Source: Halopelagius fulvigenes (GTDB lineage: Archaea; Halobacteriota; Halobacteria; Halobacteriales; Haloferacaceae). Taken from it: 64,000 bases of DNA. The stretch is taken from NCBI RefSeq assembly GCF_042662625.1, contig NZ_JBHSXH010000009.1, positions 372,001 through 436,000 on the forward strand, in the 5' to 3' direction. The number at the start of each line of letters is the position of its first letter. Position 1 is the stretch's first letter. Made by a program: the position numbers and the translations under genes. Of the stretch, positions 34,874 to 43,203 are shown piece by piece. A model generated the notes under the pieces. The model was not told the DNA's origin. It did not search any database and saw only the letters and a list, made by a program, of their open reading frames with translations.

Positions 34874-35443
34874 ATGAACGAGTCCGTCGCGCGGGAGTAC
34901 GGCGACGCCGTTCTCGTCCTCGTGGACTTCCAATCGGGATTCGACGACCCCCGGTGGGGCGAGAGGAACAACCCCGACGCGGAGAGAAATACCGGGCGAC
35001 TCCTCGACGCGTGGCGCGCCCGAGACGCGCCGCGCGTCCACGTCCGGCACGACTCGACGGAGGCGGACTCGCCGCTTCGGCGCGACGCCGACGGCTTCGC
35101 GTGGAAGTCCGAGACGGCACCCGACCCCGACGAACCGGTGTTCACGAAGCGGGTCAACAGCGCGTTCGTCGGCACCGGCCTCGAATCGTGGCTCCGCGAA
35201 CGGGGGTTCGACCGCCTCGTCGTCGCCGGACTCACGACCGACCACTGCGTCTCGACGACGACTCGGATGGCCGAGAACCTCGGGTTCTCGCCGCTCGTCG
35301 TCTCCGACGCGACGGCGACGTTCGACCGCGCGGGGCCGGACGGCGAACGGTACGACGCGGAGACGACGCACCGAACCGCCCTCGCGCACCTCCGCGGGGA
35401 GTTCGCCGCCGTGGCGACGACCGACGAGATACTGGCCGAGTAG
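34874..35443 (+). CDS. Isochorismatase-like cysteine hydrolase
   Basis: 189-residue amidohydrolase of the isochorismatase superfamily. The catalytic triad is visible: Asp18 (LVLVDFQSGF), Lys92 (FTKRVNSAF) and Cys125 (TTDHCVSTT). Related enzymes include nicotinamidase and ureidoacrylate hydrolase. Substrate not assigned. A TTAAAC TATA box about 28 nt upstream supports a leaderless ATG. Confidence 0.92.
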   Translation: MNESVAREYGDAVLVLVDFQSGFDDPRWGERNNPDAERNTGRLLDAWRARDAPRVHVRHDSTEADSPLRRDADGFAWKSETAPDPDEPVFTKRVNSAFVGTGLESWLRERGFDRLVVAGLTTDHCVSTTTRMAENLGFSPLVVSDATATFDRAGPDGERYDAETTHRTALAHLRGEFAAVATTDEILAE

Positions 35444-35490
35444 CGTCCCGCGTCGGCAGAGTCACCCCGCCGTACTCCCGACCAGCCGAC

Positions 35491-35874
35491 ATGAAGCGCC
35501 GCCTGTTCCTCGTCCCCGGCGTCGTCGTCCTCCTCGGTCTCGCCCTCTTCACCGTCGTGTTCGGTCCACCCGCCACGCCCTCCGCGGTAGCGTCGATGGC
35601 GTGCTTCGCCGTCGCGGGCGTCGTCGTCCTCCTCGCCGGACTCCGCGCGTCGGCCGCGGTTGGGCCCTCGCCCGTCCCGTGGTACGTCTTCGCGGGCGTC
35701 GGCGACGTGGCCCTCGCACTCGGACTGCTCGTAAACGGCGCGGCGACGGTCGCACACGGCGAGGACACCCTCGTGACCGCCATCACCGTCGTCGCCAGCG
35801 TCCCGGTTCTCCTGTTCATCGGCGTGGACTACCTCCGCGGCGGCGTCCACCTCGACGTCTCCGTCCTCGAGTAG
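35491..35874 (+). CDS. Hypothetical four-helix membrane protein
   Basis: 127 residues, four predicted membrane helices, basic N-terminus (MKRRLF) and Gly/Val-rich segments. No family recognised. It is followed by the broken ZIP-like gene in the same frame after 54 nt. Confidence 0.7.
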   Translation: MKRRLFLVPGVVVLLGLALFTVVFGPPATPSAVASMACFAVAGVVVLLAGLRASAAVGPSPVPWYVFAGVGDVALALGLLVNGAATVAHGEDTLVTAITVVASVPVLLFIGVDYLRGGVHLDVSVLE

Positions 35875-35928
35875 GCGTCGAGCGATTCCGCCACCGCATT
35901 GACGGTGCCGACGGCCGAGGTCTGCCGC

Positions 35929-36681
35929 ATGGTCCTCGGAGTCGGTCTCCTCGCGGCGGGGTTGGCCGCGGTGCACGTCGTCGCCGGACGGATTCGCTCG
36001 CTTTGAGTCATCCCCCGGAGCCAGTGGCTCTCCCTCGCCGGCGGCGTCTCCATCGCGTACGTGTTCGTCCACCTCCTCCCCGAGATCACGGCGCGACAGG
36101 CGGAGATGGCCGGCGGCGAGTCGGCCACCGGCGTAGCCGCGGCCGGCGGGGAACTCTCGCTCTTCATCGTCGCCCTCGCCGGGTTCGCCCTCTTCTACGC
36201 CCTCGAACGACTCGCCGCCCGGTCGCGCCGCGAGACGGACGGGGACGAGGTTCTCGGCGACGCGGAGACGCGAACCCCCGCGAGCGTCTTCTGGATACAC
36301 CTCGGGTCGTTCTCGGCGTACAACGGCCTCGTCGGCTACCTCCTCCTCCACCGCGAGGAGACGGGCCTCCTGAACCTGCTCTTTTACTTCACGGCGATGG
36401 CGCTCCACTTCGTCGTGAACGACTACGGCCTGCACGAACACCACCGGGAGGCGTACACGCGCGTCGGGCGGTGGCTTCTCGCGGGGTCCGTCCTACTTGG
36501 GTTCCTCGTGGGCTCTCTCGTCGCCGTCCCCGAGGTTCTGCCCAGTCTCCTGCTGGCGTTCCTCGCGGGCGGCGTGATTCTGAACGTGATAAAGGAGGAA
36601 CTCCCCGAGGAGCGACAGAGCCGCTTTTGGGCGTTCGCGGCGGGGTTGGTCGGCTACACGGCGGTTCTGTTGGCCGTGTGA
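35929..36681 (+). pseudogene. ZIP-like membrane protein gene interrupted by an in-frame TGA
   Basis: An ATG at 35929 opens a frame for 25 codons (one membrane helix ending in AGRIRSL), then TGA at 36004-36006, and the same frame continues through VIPRSQWLSLAGGVSIAYVFVHLLPEI and about seven more hydrophobic helices to 36681. The HLLPE motif and helix pattern suggest a ZIP-like membrane protein. Because both halves share a frame and the junction reads as one protein, the most likely history is a CGA-to-TGA (or similar) nonsense change. A shortened protein from the GTG at 36061 could still be made. Confidence 0.75.
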
Positions 36682-36797
36682 TTTTAGAATGTCTACTCGT
36701 GTTAATAGCAGATGAATATCCTGTGCTATCATTTAGATAGTGTATGGAGATCTCAACCGATGCAAATTATAAGTAAAATTAGTTCATGATGTAATTG

Positions 36798-37439
36798 ATG
36801 AGAAAAGGATATCTAGCGGGAGTACCGATCTGCTTAGCAATTTTACTACTCTTTAATTTTTGCCTACTTCCGACTTTCTGGCAAATGGCTCCTAACGAGA
36901 TTTGGACTACCGGTGCAACCCTTGAGGGTCTACTTTTAGATCTAATTGGTGCTTCTCTAGTCCTCTTTCCAGAGCTACCAGTGGTTAAAGGAGCGTTCGT
37001 TCCCACGAGACGGATAGACCAAATCAAAGAAGCACGTCATTCACTATTTGAGAATAGAAGGCTCCAGAGGGGTGATGAAGGATTCAGGGAGATCGTTCAT
37101 ATCTGCAGTCAAAGGGCAGATATAGAGGATATACCCGATCTAATAAGGGCAGTTCCATCTAACAGGTTTGGTAGTGGCGTCCAGTTTCTCATGGAAAAGC
37201 CGAATTGGTCTCCAGACGGAGACTATGGGAAGGATGATATAATTCCCCTTGACAAATATGATTCTGAAACAATAGAAACTAGACCAATGGTCGATCAGTG
37301 GATAACACAGTATCTAGGAGAATTAGAGGGGGAAGCTACACAGGTGGCATTCCTAATCGGCCTATCATTCCTCGTGATGGGGTTTAGTCTTCAACTCCTT
37401 GCTACCTCCTGCAGAAATGATATATTCTGTGGCCTGTAG
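36798..37439 (+). CDS. AT-rich foreign gene: membrane-anchored hypothetical protein
   Basis: 213-residue protein with one N-terminal membrane helix pair (about 5-60), a soluble middle part and a C-terminal helix (about 185-205). The coding sequence is far more AT-rich than all neighbours and uses codons such as ATA, TTA and AGA that are rare elsewhere here, so recent transfer is likely. No family recognised. A TATAAG box about 28 nt upstream of the ATG at 36798 suggests it is expressed; an alternative TTG three bases earlier is rejected. Confidence 0.75.
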   Translation: MRKGYLAGVPICLAILLLFNFCLLPTFWQMAPNEIWTTGATLEGLLLDLIGASLVLFPELPVVKGAFVPTRRIDQIKEARHSLFENRRLQRGDEGFREIVHICSQRADIEDIPDLIRAVPSNRFGSGVQFLMEKPNWSPDGDYGKDDIIPLDKYDSETIETRPMVDQWITQYLGELEGEATQVAFLIGLSFLVMGFSLQLLATSCRNDIFCGL

Positions 37440-37541
37440 GCTGTTTTACATATAATCATTTTGTCTGAGTGCCCCATTCTGTGATCGTCAACCGTCTCGT
37501 AGTCTGGTGGTTTTTATACTCGCCAGGCCCCCCTATCAGGT

Positions 37542-38456
37542 ATGCAGACCCACATCGTCCCGGTCGGGTTTGACTACGACCGGCTCATCGCGCCTCTCAT
37601 CCGCGACCAGTTGGACGTAGACCGGGTCATCCTGTTGGAGGGCGCGGTGGGGAGCGAGGCGAACGTCGAGTACTCCCGCCGCCTCTCGGGGAAACTGGAG
37701 AAGGACTTCAGGAACCTGCTGGGCGCGGAGACGGAACGCGTCGTACTGGACGACGTGTACGACTACGACGCCGCCTTCGAGCAGGCGTACGACCTCATCA
37801 ACGCCGAGTTAGACGACAGCGACTCCGGCGAGGTGTGGGTGAACGTCAGCGCGATGCCCCGCCCCGTCTCCTTCGCGTTCGCCACCGCCGCCCACTCCAT
37901 CATGGTCGAACGGCAGGAGGACAGAGACCGCATCCACACCTACTACACCGCCCCCGAGAAGTACTTAGAGAGCGAACTGGCCGAGGAACTCAGGGCGGGC
38001 CGCGACCTGCTGGACGACCTGTTGAGCGGCGAGGACGTCGCGGACGAGCGAATCAGAGAGCGGTTCGAGACGGCGTCGGACCTCCTCGAAGAGTTCGACG
38101 AACGCGGGACGACCATCGGCGCGAAGCAGATAGAGGGGAACCACATCGTCGAACTGCCGGTCGCCTCCTTCTCGAACGTCAAGCCGTTCGAGGAGGTCAT
38201 CCTCTTCGCACTCGGCGAACACGGCGAGTTCGCCTCCGTCTCGGAACTCGCGGAACGACTCGCCCGCGACATGAACGAGGAGTACACCGACTCCTTCCGG
38301 TCGAAGGTCATCTACAACGTGGACCGCCTCGGACCCGGCGGGAAGGGCTACATCGAACAGGAGGAACGCGGGAAGTCCTACCGGACGAGACTCTCGCGCA
38401 TCGGCGAACTGTGGGTCCGCGCCCACGCCGACTCCGAGGACGTGCTCGAAGGGTGA
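37542..38456 (+). CDS. HFX_2341-family (DUF6293) transcriptional regulator
   Basis: 304-residue haloarchaeal protein. The N-terminal half is a Rossmann-like sensor domain (HIVPVGFDYDRLI, then VWVNVSAMPRPVSFAFATAA), and the C-terminal 100 residues form a winged helix (ILFALGEHGEFASVSELAER onward). The overall plan, including the glycine/serine-rich ligand loop, resembles CARF-type sensor-wHTH regulators; that link is inference. A TTTTATA box about 28 nt upstream fits a leaderless start. Confidence 0.82.
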   Translation: MQTHIVPVGFDYDRLIAPLIRDQLDVDRVILLEGAVGSEANVEYSRRLSGKLEKDFRNLLGAETERVVLDDVYDYDAAFEQAYDLINAELDDSDSGEVWVNVSAMPRPVSFAFATAAHSIMVERQEDRDRIHTYYTAPEKYLESELAEELRAGRDLLDDLLSGEDVADERIRERFETASDLLEEFDERGTTIGAKQIEGNHIVELPVASFSNVKPFEEVILFALGEHGEFASVSELAERLARDMNEEYTDSFRSKVIYNVDRLGPGGKGYIEQEERGKSYRTRLSRIGELWVRAHADSEDVLEG

Positions 38457-38466
38457 GTTCTCCCCC

Positions 38467-39573
38467 TCAGGACCACTTCAGCCCGATTTCGTTCTCCGGC
38501 GCGTCGAGGGGACTCGTGGGCAGTCCGTCGGGTATCTCGGGGTCGTTGTAGCCGCCGGGGGCCACGTCGTTCGGGCCGTCGGGGTAGAAGAGCGACGCCA
38601 GAAGTTGGATGTGCTGGCGTCCGACGCCGAGTTCGAACTGGCCGCCGCCGTAGAGCGTTATCTCCTCCTCTCGGGCGTACTCGATGGTCTCGAACAGGGA
38701 CTTGACCGTTCCGAACCGCGAGGGCTTGACGTTCAGCCACGACGGTTCGAAGGGGAGGTCCTCGATGGATTCGACGCCCGTCACGGGGGCGTCCCACGAG
38801 ACGCGCCCCTCCTCGCCCTCGAACAGCGACCGGGTGTCGTCGGTGATGCCCGGATCCTCCACGACGGCCTCGGGGAACCCCGAGAGCACGATTCTGTACA
38901 GTTGCGGGTCGGGTTCTTGCTGTACGTCGGTGCCGGCGTAGTGGCCCTTCAGGTCGAGAATGCGGACGGCCGCCGTCGTGGCCAACGATTCGACGACGTT
39001 CTCGGACCACTCCGTCGTCGGGTCGAGTTTGAACTCCGTACCGGGGTACTCGCTCAGTATCGACTCGACGCGGGTGCGCGACGGCGGGTCGCCGAGGCTC
39101 GTGCTGACGACGAACCGAACCGGGTCGGGGTCGACGTCGAGAACGTCCGACAGCGAACGGTCGTTCTGCCGCAGTGCGAGGTCCAACCCCGCCGACTCCA
39201 CGGCCCACCGGCGGTAGCGTTCGCTCGCCTCCCGTTCGGGACCGCCGGTTGGGAACAGGTCGGCGTCGTCGAGGGAGTCCGAGAACTCCGCGAACGACTC
39301 GTACTCGCCGACGATGTCGAAGGGGTCCTCGGGCGCGTCTTCGAGGGCGTCGTGGTCCTCAGTGTCGTAGGTCACGTCCTCGCCGCGGCCCTCCGCGCCG
39401 TCACCAGACTGCGTCTGGTGGGCTGACGAACGCCGTTCGTCAACGCCTCCGCGGAGGTGGAACGTGGTCGTCGTCCGGACGAAACCGCTCGACGTGTCAC
39501 GGTCGCGGCGCGTTCGCGCCACCTCCTCGATTTCGAGGGGGAACTCCGCCACCGCGTCGAACAGGGTGCTCAT
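38467..39573 (-). CDS. Enolase-superfamily-like protein with in-frame palindromic insertion
   Basis: 368-residue protein with the layout of mandelate racemase/enolase-type enzymes: acidic barrel strands such as VRILDLKGHYAGTD, LNVKPSRFGTVK and LYGGGQFELGVGR. Typical metal-binding residues are only partly recognisable, so activity is uncertain. Near residues 44-60 the stretch DERRSSAHQTQSGDG is encoded by hairpins and matches a stretch in the second moeA. ATG at 39573 is chosen for the MSTLFDAV N-terminus. It converges with the DUF6293 gene. Confidence 0.75.
   Translation of the reverse strand: MSTLFDAVAEFPLEIEEVARTRRDRDTSSGFVRTTTTFHLRGGVDERRSSAHQTQSGDGAEGRGEDVTYDTEDHDALEDAPEDPFDIVGEYESFAEFSDSLDDADLFPTGGPEREASERYRRWAVESAGLDLALRQNDRSLSDVLDVDPDPVRFVVSTSLGDPPSRTRVESILSEYPGTEFKLDPTTEWSENVVESLATTAAVRILDLKGHYAGTDVQQEPDPQLYRIVLSGFPEAVVEDPGITDDTRSLFEGEEGRVSWDAPVTGVESIEDLPFEPSWLNVKPSRFGTVKSLFETIEYAREEEITLYGGGQFELGVGRQHIQLLASLFYPDGPNDVAPGGYNDPEIPDGLPTSPLDAPENEIGLKWS
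39402..39442 (-). repeat. Palindromic coding element, copy B (in enolase-like gene)
   Basis: Two adjacent hairpins: TGACGAAC with GTTCGTCA (39424-39442) and CACCAGAC with GTCTGGTG (39402-39420). Read on the coding strand they give ERRSSAHQTQSG, the counterpart of copy A in the gene at 18726. The loop bases and the first stem differ, but stem 2 and the peptide are conserved. Confidence 0.75.
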
Positions 39574-39648
39574 CGCTCGTCGTTTGGTCCCGCGAGTCAA
39601 AAGTCTGTCACCGAAAGGGCTACTAGCGCCGCGTTCGACGCCGCCGGG

Positions 39649-40425
39649 TCAGTCCCGTTCGCGTTCGCGTTCCCGTTCCAGTTCTAATTCTACCTTCTTC
39701 ACGCGCGTGCTCAGGGCGAAGAACGTCGCCACGATGGTGAGGACGACCGCGGCGGCGGCGGCGATGTGGAGAACCGTCGTCTCGCCGACGGGGGTGGCGT
39801 CGGGGAGGGGAAGCGACGTGTGGTGGGGTTCGCCGACGATGGGGACGAAGTAGTCCACCACGTCGTTGAAGCCGTACCAGACGACGGCGACGCCGACGGC
39901 CCGCACCGGGAAGTCGGAAACGCGGTGCAGGACGAACGCCTCGACGACCATCGCGAGGTGGCTGACGAACAGGAAGACGTACATCGGAAGCAGCGTCGTC
40001 TGGAGGAACGCGGCCGAGAACGCCCCGAGGACGAACGGCGTCCAAAGGCCGAGCTTCCAGCACCCGAAGAACGCGAGGGCGTTGAGGTACTCGTTCGGCC
40101 TGTCGAGCTTCCACGCGGCGAACGCGCCGGCGATGAACAGCGTCGCCATCGGACTGTCGGGGACGAACGGCCACATGACGAGGGGTTCGGCGGCGAACTG
40201 CCACGTTATTAGCGGGCCCGAGAGCGGAATCGGGTGGAAGCCGTAGTACCAGAAGCCGAAGGCGGTTCCGAGGAGGTTGACGGCGACGACGACCCACGCG
40301 AATCGGAGGCCGACGTTCTCCAACCACCGCGGAAGCGGTGCCAACCACCGCGGGAGTCCGTCAGGTTCGGGGAGTTCGTCGTCGTCACCGGAGACGAGTC
40401 TCCAGAGCCCGGAAAACGAAACCAT
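39649..40425 (-). CDS. DUF1405 membrane protein
   Basis: 258-residue membrane protein with about six helices, of the DUF1405 (YpjA-like) family, recognised from FGFWYYGFH, PDSPMATLF and the cluster VVWYGFNDVVDY. It ends with a charged Glu/Arg-repeat tail (ELERERERERD). Function unknown. A CATTTGA TATA-like box is about 26 nt upstream. Confidence 0.85.
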   Translation of the reverse strand: MVSFSGLWRLVSGDDDELPEPDGLPRWLAPLPRWLENVGLRFAWVVVAVNLLGTAFGFWYYGFHPIPLSGPLITWQFAAEPLVMWPFVPDSPMATLFIAGAFAAWKLDRPNEYLNALAFFGCWKLGLWTPFVLGAFSAAFLQTTLLPMYVFLFVSHLAMVVEAFVLHRVSDFPVRAVGVAVVWYGFNDVVDYFVPIVGEPHHTSLPLPDATPVGETTVLHIAAAAAVVLTIVATFFALSTRVKKVELELERERERERD

Positions 40426-40571
40426 GACTCACGGCACGGCCGGTCCGTTCAAATGGATGCCGGTTCATCCTCACGGTTCGCGTACCCGTCCATCCCGGGG
40501 CGTTCGGCCGCCGTTCGGGCGATTTGGCCGGACTGGTTGCCCTTAAGTGCGTTCGCCCGTAAGCACCGAGC

Positions 40572-41480
40572 ATGGCCGAGGAGACTGATTTGGAGGAACT
40601 CCGCCGGGGAACTGACCTCGTCAAGCGCGGGTTCGCGCAGATGCAGAAAGGCGGCGTCATCATGGACGTCGTGAACGCCGAACAGGCACGGATAGCCGAG
40701 GAGGCCGGCGCGGTGGCCGTCATGGCGCTGGAGGCCGTCCCAGCCGACATCCGCAAGCGCGGCGGCGTATCGCGCATGGCGGACCCGCAGAAGGTCGAGG
40801 AGATAATCGACGCCGTCTCCATCCCGGTGATGGGGAAGGCCCGAATCGGCCACTACACCGAAGCGCAGATTCTGGAGGCCGTCGGCGTGGACATGATAGA
40901 CGAGAGCGAGGTGCTCACGATGGCCGACGACCGTTACCACATCGACAAGCGCGAGTTCACCGCGCCGTTCGTCTGCGGCGCGCGCAACCTCGGCGAGGCC
41001 CTCCGCCGCATCAACGAAGGCGCGGCGATGATTCGGACGAAGGGCGAGGCCGGCACGGGCGACGTGAACCAGGCCGTCCACCACCAGCGCAACATCAAGG
41101 GCTCCATCCGCAAACTCGAAGGGATGAGCCACCAAGAGCGCGAGAAGTGGGCCCGCGAGAACGAAGCGCCCGCGGAACTCGTCCACGAGACGGCCGAGAT
41201 GGGCCGCCTCCCGGTCGTCAACTTCGCGGCCGGCGGCATCGCCACGCCCGCCGACGCCGCCCTCATGATGTACCACGACTGCGACGGCATCTTCGTCGGA
41301 TCGGGCATCTTCGGCGCGGAGGACCCCGAACGGATGGGCGAGGCCATCGTCGAGGCGGTCAACAACTGGGACGACCCCGAGACGCTCGCCTCCATCGCCT
41401 CCGGCATCGGCAAGGGCATGAAGGGCGAGGCCAACGCCGACATCCCCGAAGAAGAGCGACTGCAGGGTCGCGGCGTCTGA
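40572..41480 (+). CDS. pdxS: Pyridoxal 5'-phosphate synthase, lyase subunit PdxS
   Basis: 302-residue PdxS (Pdx1), which makes vitamin B6 from ribose 5-phosphate, glyceraldehyde 3-phosphate and ammonia from PdxT. Key residues: Asp32 (GGVIMDVVN), the Schiff-base Lys89 (PVMGKARIGHY) and the phosphate loop IRTKGEAGTGDV. GSGIFGAEDPE near the end is the second phosphate site. PdxT is not adjacent. A TTAAGT box lies 28 nt upstream. Confidence 0.97.
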   Translation: MAEETDLEELRRGTDLVKRGFAQMQKGGVIMDVVNAEQARIAEEAGAVAVMALEAVPADIRKRGGVSRMADPQKVEEIIDAVSIPVMGKARIGHYTEAQILEAVGVDMIDESEVLTMADDRYHIDKREFTAPFVCGARNLGEALRRINEGAAMIRTKGEAGTGDVNQAVHHQRNIKGSIRKLEGMSHQEREKWARENEAPAELVHETAEMGRLPVVNFAAGGIATPADAALMMYHDCDGIFVGSGIFGAEDPERMGEAIVEAVNNWDDPETLASIASGIGKGMKGEANADIPEEERLQGRGV

Positions 41481-41500
41481 ACGCTCTGCGTACCCTCTCC

Positions 41501-41680
41501 GTCGATACTCGCCGTCGGTTTTTCACCCCCGTCTCTCGTTCGTTCGCGTCGGTTTCGTCACCGACGGGTATCGACGCTTCGAAACGGTCGACGCGAACGA
41601 ACCGGGTTCCACGCGGTCGCTGCGAGCAGCGTTCGACTCGTCACCGGTGACCGTTCGCCGATTCAGTCCGGCGAACGGTC
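41501..41680. repeat. Cluster of interleaved inverted repeats between pdxS and a zinc-finger gene
   Basis: Four inverted repeats fill this gap. GTCGATAC.. at 41501-41519 pairs with 41560-41575; GTTCGTTCGCGTC at 41538-41550 pairs with 41590-41602, so these two interleave. CGCTGC/GCAGCG (41618-41631) and GACCGTTCGCCG/CGGCGAACGGTC (41649-41680) are simple hairpins. No ORF is convincing here. The region could be a compound terminator or a structured RNA. Confidence 0.55.
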
Positions 41681-41699
41681 GCGCCGCGCGAAAAATCCA

Positions 41700-41900
41700 C
41701 TAGCGGCCGAGCGTGTAACTGGACTGGCGGACCTTCCCACACGACGGGCAGATGTGCTGATAGACGATTCGTCTGCCGTCGGTCTCCGAGAGCCACTCCC
41801 CCTCGTCGTCGTCGTATCCGCACTCGGGACACACCATATCTCTGTCGTAGCGGTTCTTCAAGCGTTCAAACGGCGTCGAACCGTTGTTACGGGATGCCAT
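41700..41900 (-). CDS. HVO_0649-family zinc-finger protein
   Basis: 66-residue protein with two zinc knuckles, CPEC at 24-27 and CPSC at 51-54, characteristic of the haloarchaeal HVO_0649 zinc-finger family. Likely binds one Zn2+; function unknown. The ATG at 41900 is supported by a TTTTCA box about 27 nt upstream on the minus strand. Confidence 0.85.
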   Translation of the reverse strand: MASRNNGSTPFERLKNRYDRDMVCPECGYDDDEGEWLSETDGRRIVYQHICPSCGKVRQSSYTLGR

Positions 41901-42184
41901 ACCACACACTTGCATCCGACAACTGAAAAGTGATGGGGTGGGTTTGCGCGAGAACGAATAAGAGGGGCGGGATATTTACGATTCGATAATTACGATGGGT
42001 TCCGAACCGACGAAATCGGCGAACGCGTCCGCGGCCAACGGACGCGACACCTCCACCGCTCCTTCCGACTCGGCGTTCGATTCCCATCGACGGCCGTCCG
42101 TTTCCGGGGGACCAGATAGCCGGAGACGGGGCGCTGTGGGTCGAGAGACAGAAGGACGAGAGGGCGTGACCGGTGCGACGTGCG

Positions 42185-43060
42185 TCAGTGGAACGTCGCG
42201 CCGGCGCCGACTCTCGTCTGGTAGGCGCGCGCGTCCACGCCCACGTCCTCGAAGGCGTCGAGCATCGCGCTGGCGACGCGGGCGCGGTCGGCGCCGCCGC
42301 AGACGGCCAGAAGCGACGGCCCGGCACCCGAGACGGTGACGCCCGTCGCGCCGGCCGCCAAGGCGGCGTCACGAACGTCGTAGTAGCCGTTTATCAGCTC
42401 CGCGCGGGCGGGCGTGACGATGCGTTCGTCCATGCCCGCGCCGACGAGTTCGGGGTCGCTCCGGCACATCCCCACCGCCAGCGTCGCCGCCGACCCGACG
42501 GTGTGGACCACGTCGTCCATGTCGGCCCGGGAGGGGACGACGCGCCGTGCGTCGCGCGTCGAGACGGCTATCTCGGGCAGGCAGGCGACGAGCGGAATCT
42601 CGGCGTCCACCGCCGTCACCCCGCCGTGGCGGGCGACGGTGAACCCGCCCAAGAGCGCGGGCGCGACGTTGTCCGAGTGAGCCTCGCCGGAGACGACGGC
42701 TTCGCCCTCGGCGGCGATGGGGACGAGTTCCTGTCGGGAGTAGCCGCGGTCGTACAGTCCGTTGAGGGCGAGTGCCGCCGCCGCGGAACTCGCCGCCGAG
42801 GAGCCGAGTCCGGAGGAGGGGCGGACGCCCTTGTCGATGCGGATGTGCGCGGGGGCGTCGAGGGCATCCGCGACGGCCCCGACGACGTTCTTCCGGGGGT
42901 CCTCGGGGATGTACTGGCTCCCGACGCCCGTCACCTCTATCGTCGTCTCGTCGGCTTTCTCCACGCGGACCACGTCCGCCGGTCGGTCGAGGGCGACGCC
43001 GAACACGTCGAAGCCGCTCCCGAGATTCGCGCTCGTCGCGGGTGCCCTGACCGTGCGCAT
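42185..43060 (-). CDS. thrB: Homoserine kinase
   Basis: 291-residue GHMP-family kinase phosphorylating homoserine in threonine synthesis. The N-terminal ATSANLGSGFDVFGVAL and ATP-binding PSSGLGSSAASSAA are clear, and GVTVSGAGPSLLAVC is the third GHMP motif. A TTTTTATCC box about 29 nt upstream supports the ATG. Confidence 0.95.
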   Translation of the reverse strand: MRTVRAPATSANLGSGFDVFGVALDRPADVVRVEKADETTIEVTGVGSQYIPEDPRKNVVGAVADALDAPAHIRIDKGVRPSSGLGSSAASSAAAALALNGLYDRGYSRQELVPIAAEGEAVVSGEAHSDNVAPALLGGFTVARHGGVTAVDAEIPLVACLPEIAVSTRDARRVVPSRADMDDVVHTVGSAATLAVGMCRSDPELVGAGMDERIVTPARAELINGYYDVRDAALAAGATGVTVSGAGPSLLAVCGGADRARVASAMLDAFEDVGVDARAYQTRVGAGATFH

Positions 43061-43203
43061 ATGGGAGACGGCTTACCAGAGTGCGGATAAAAATGTAGCG
43101 AACGACGGGAGAAACGGTCCGCTCGATGTCACTCGATTTCCGTCCGACGCAGCGAGTGCGGACGAACGGAAGGGACTTTTCCCGCCGCCTCGTAGCCCGG
43201 TGC

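Noticed and set aside
41995..42339. Plus-strand ORF of 114 residues starting ATGGGTTCCG after an AT-rich patch
   Set aside because: The TATA-like ATATTTA is only about 20 nt away, the second half is antisense to thrB and the product is Arg-rich low complexity.
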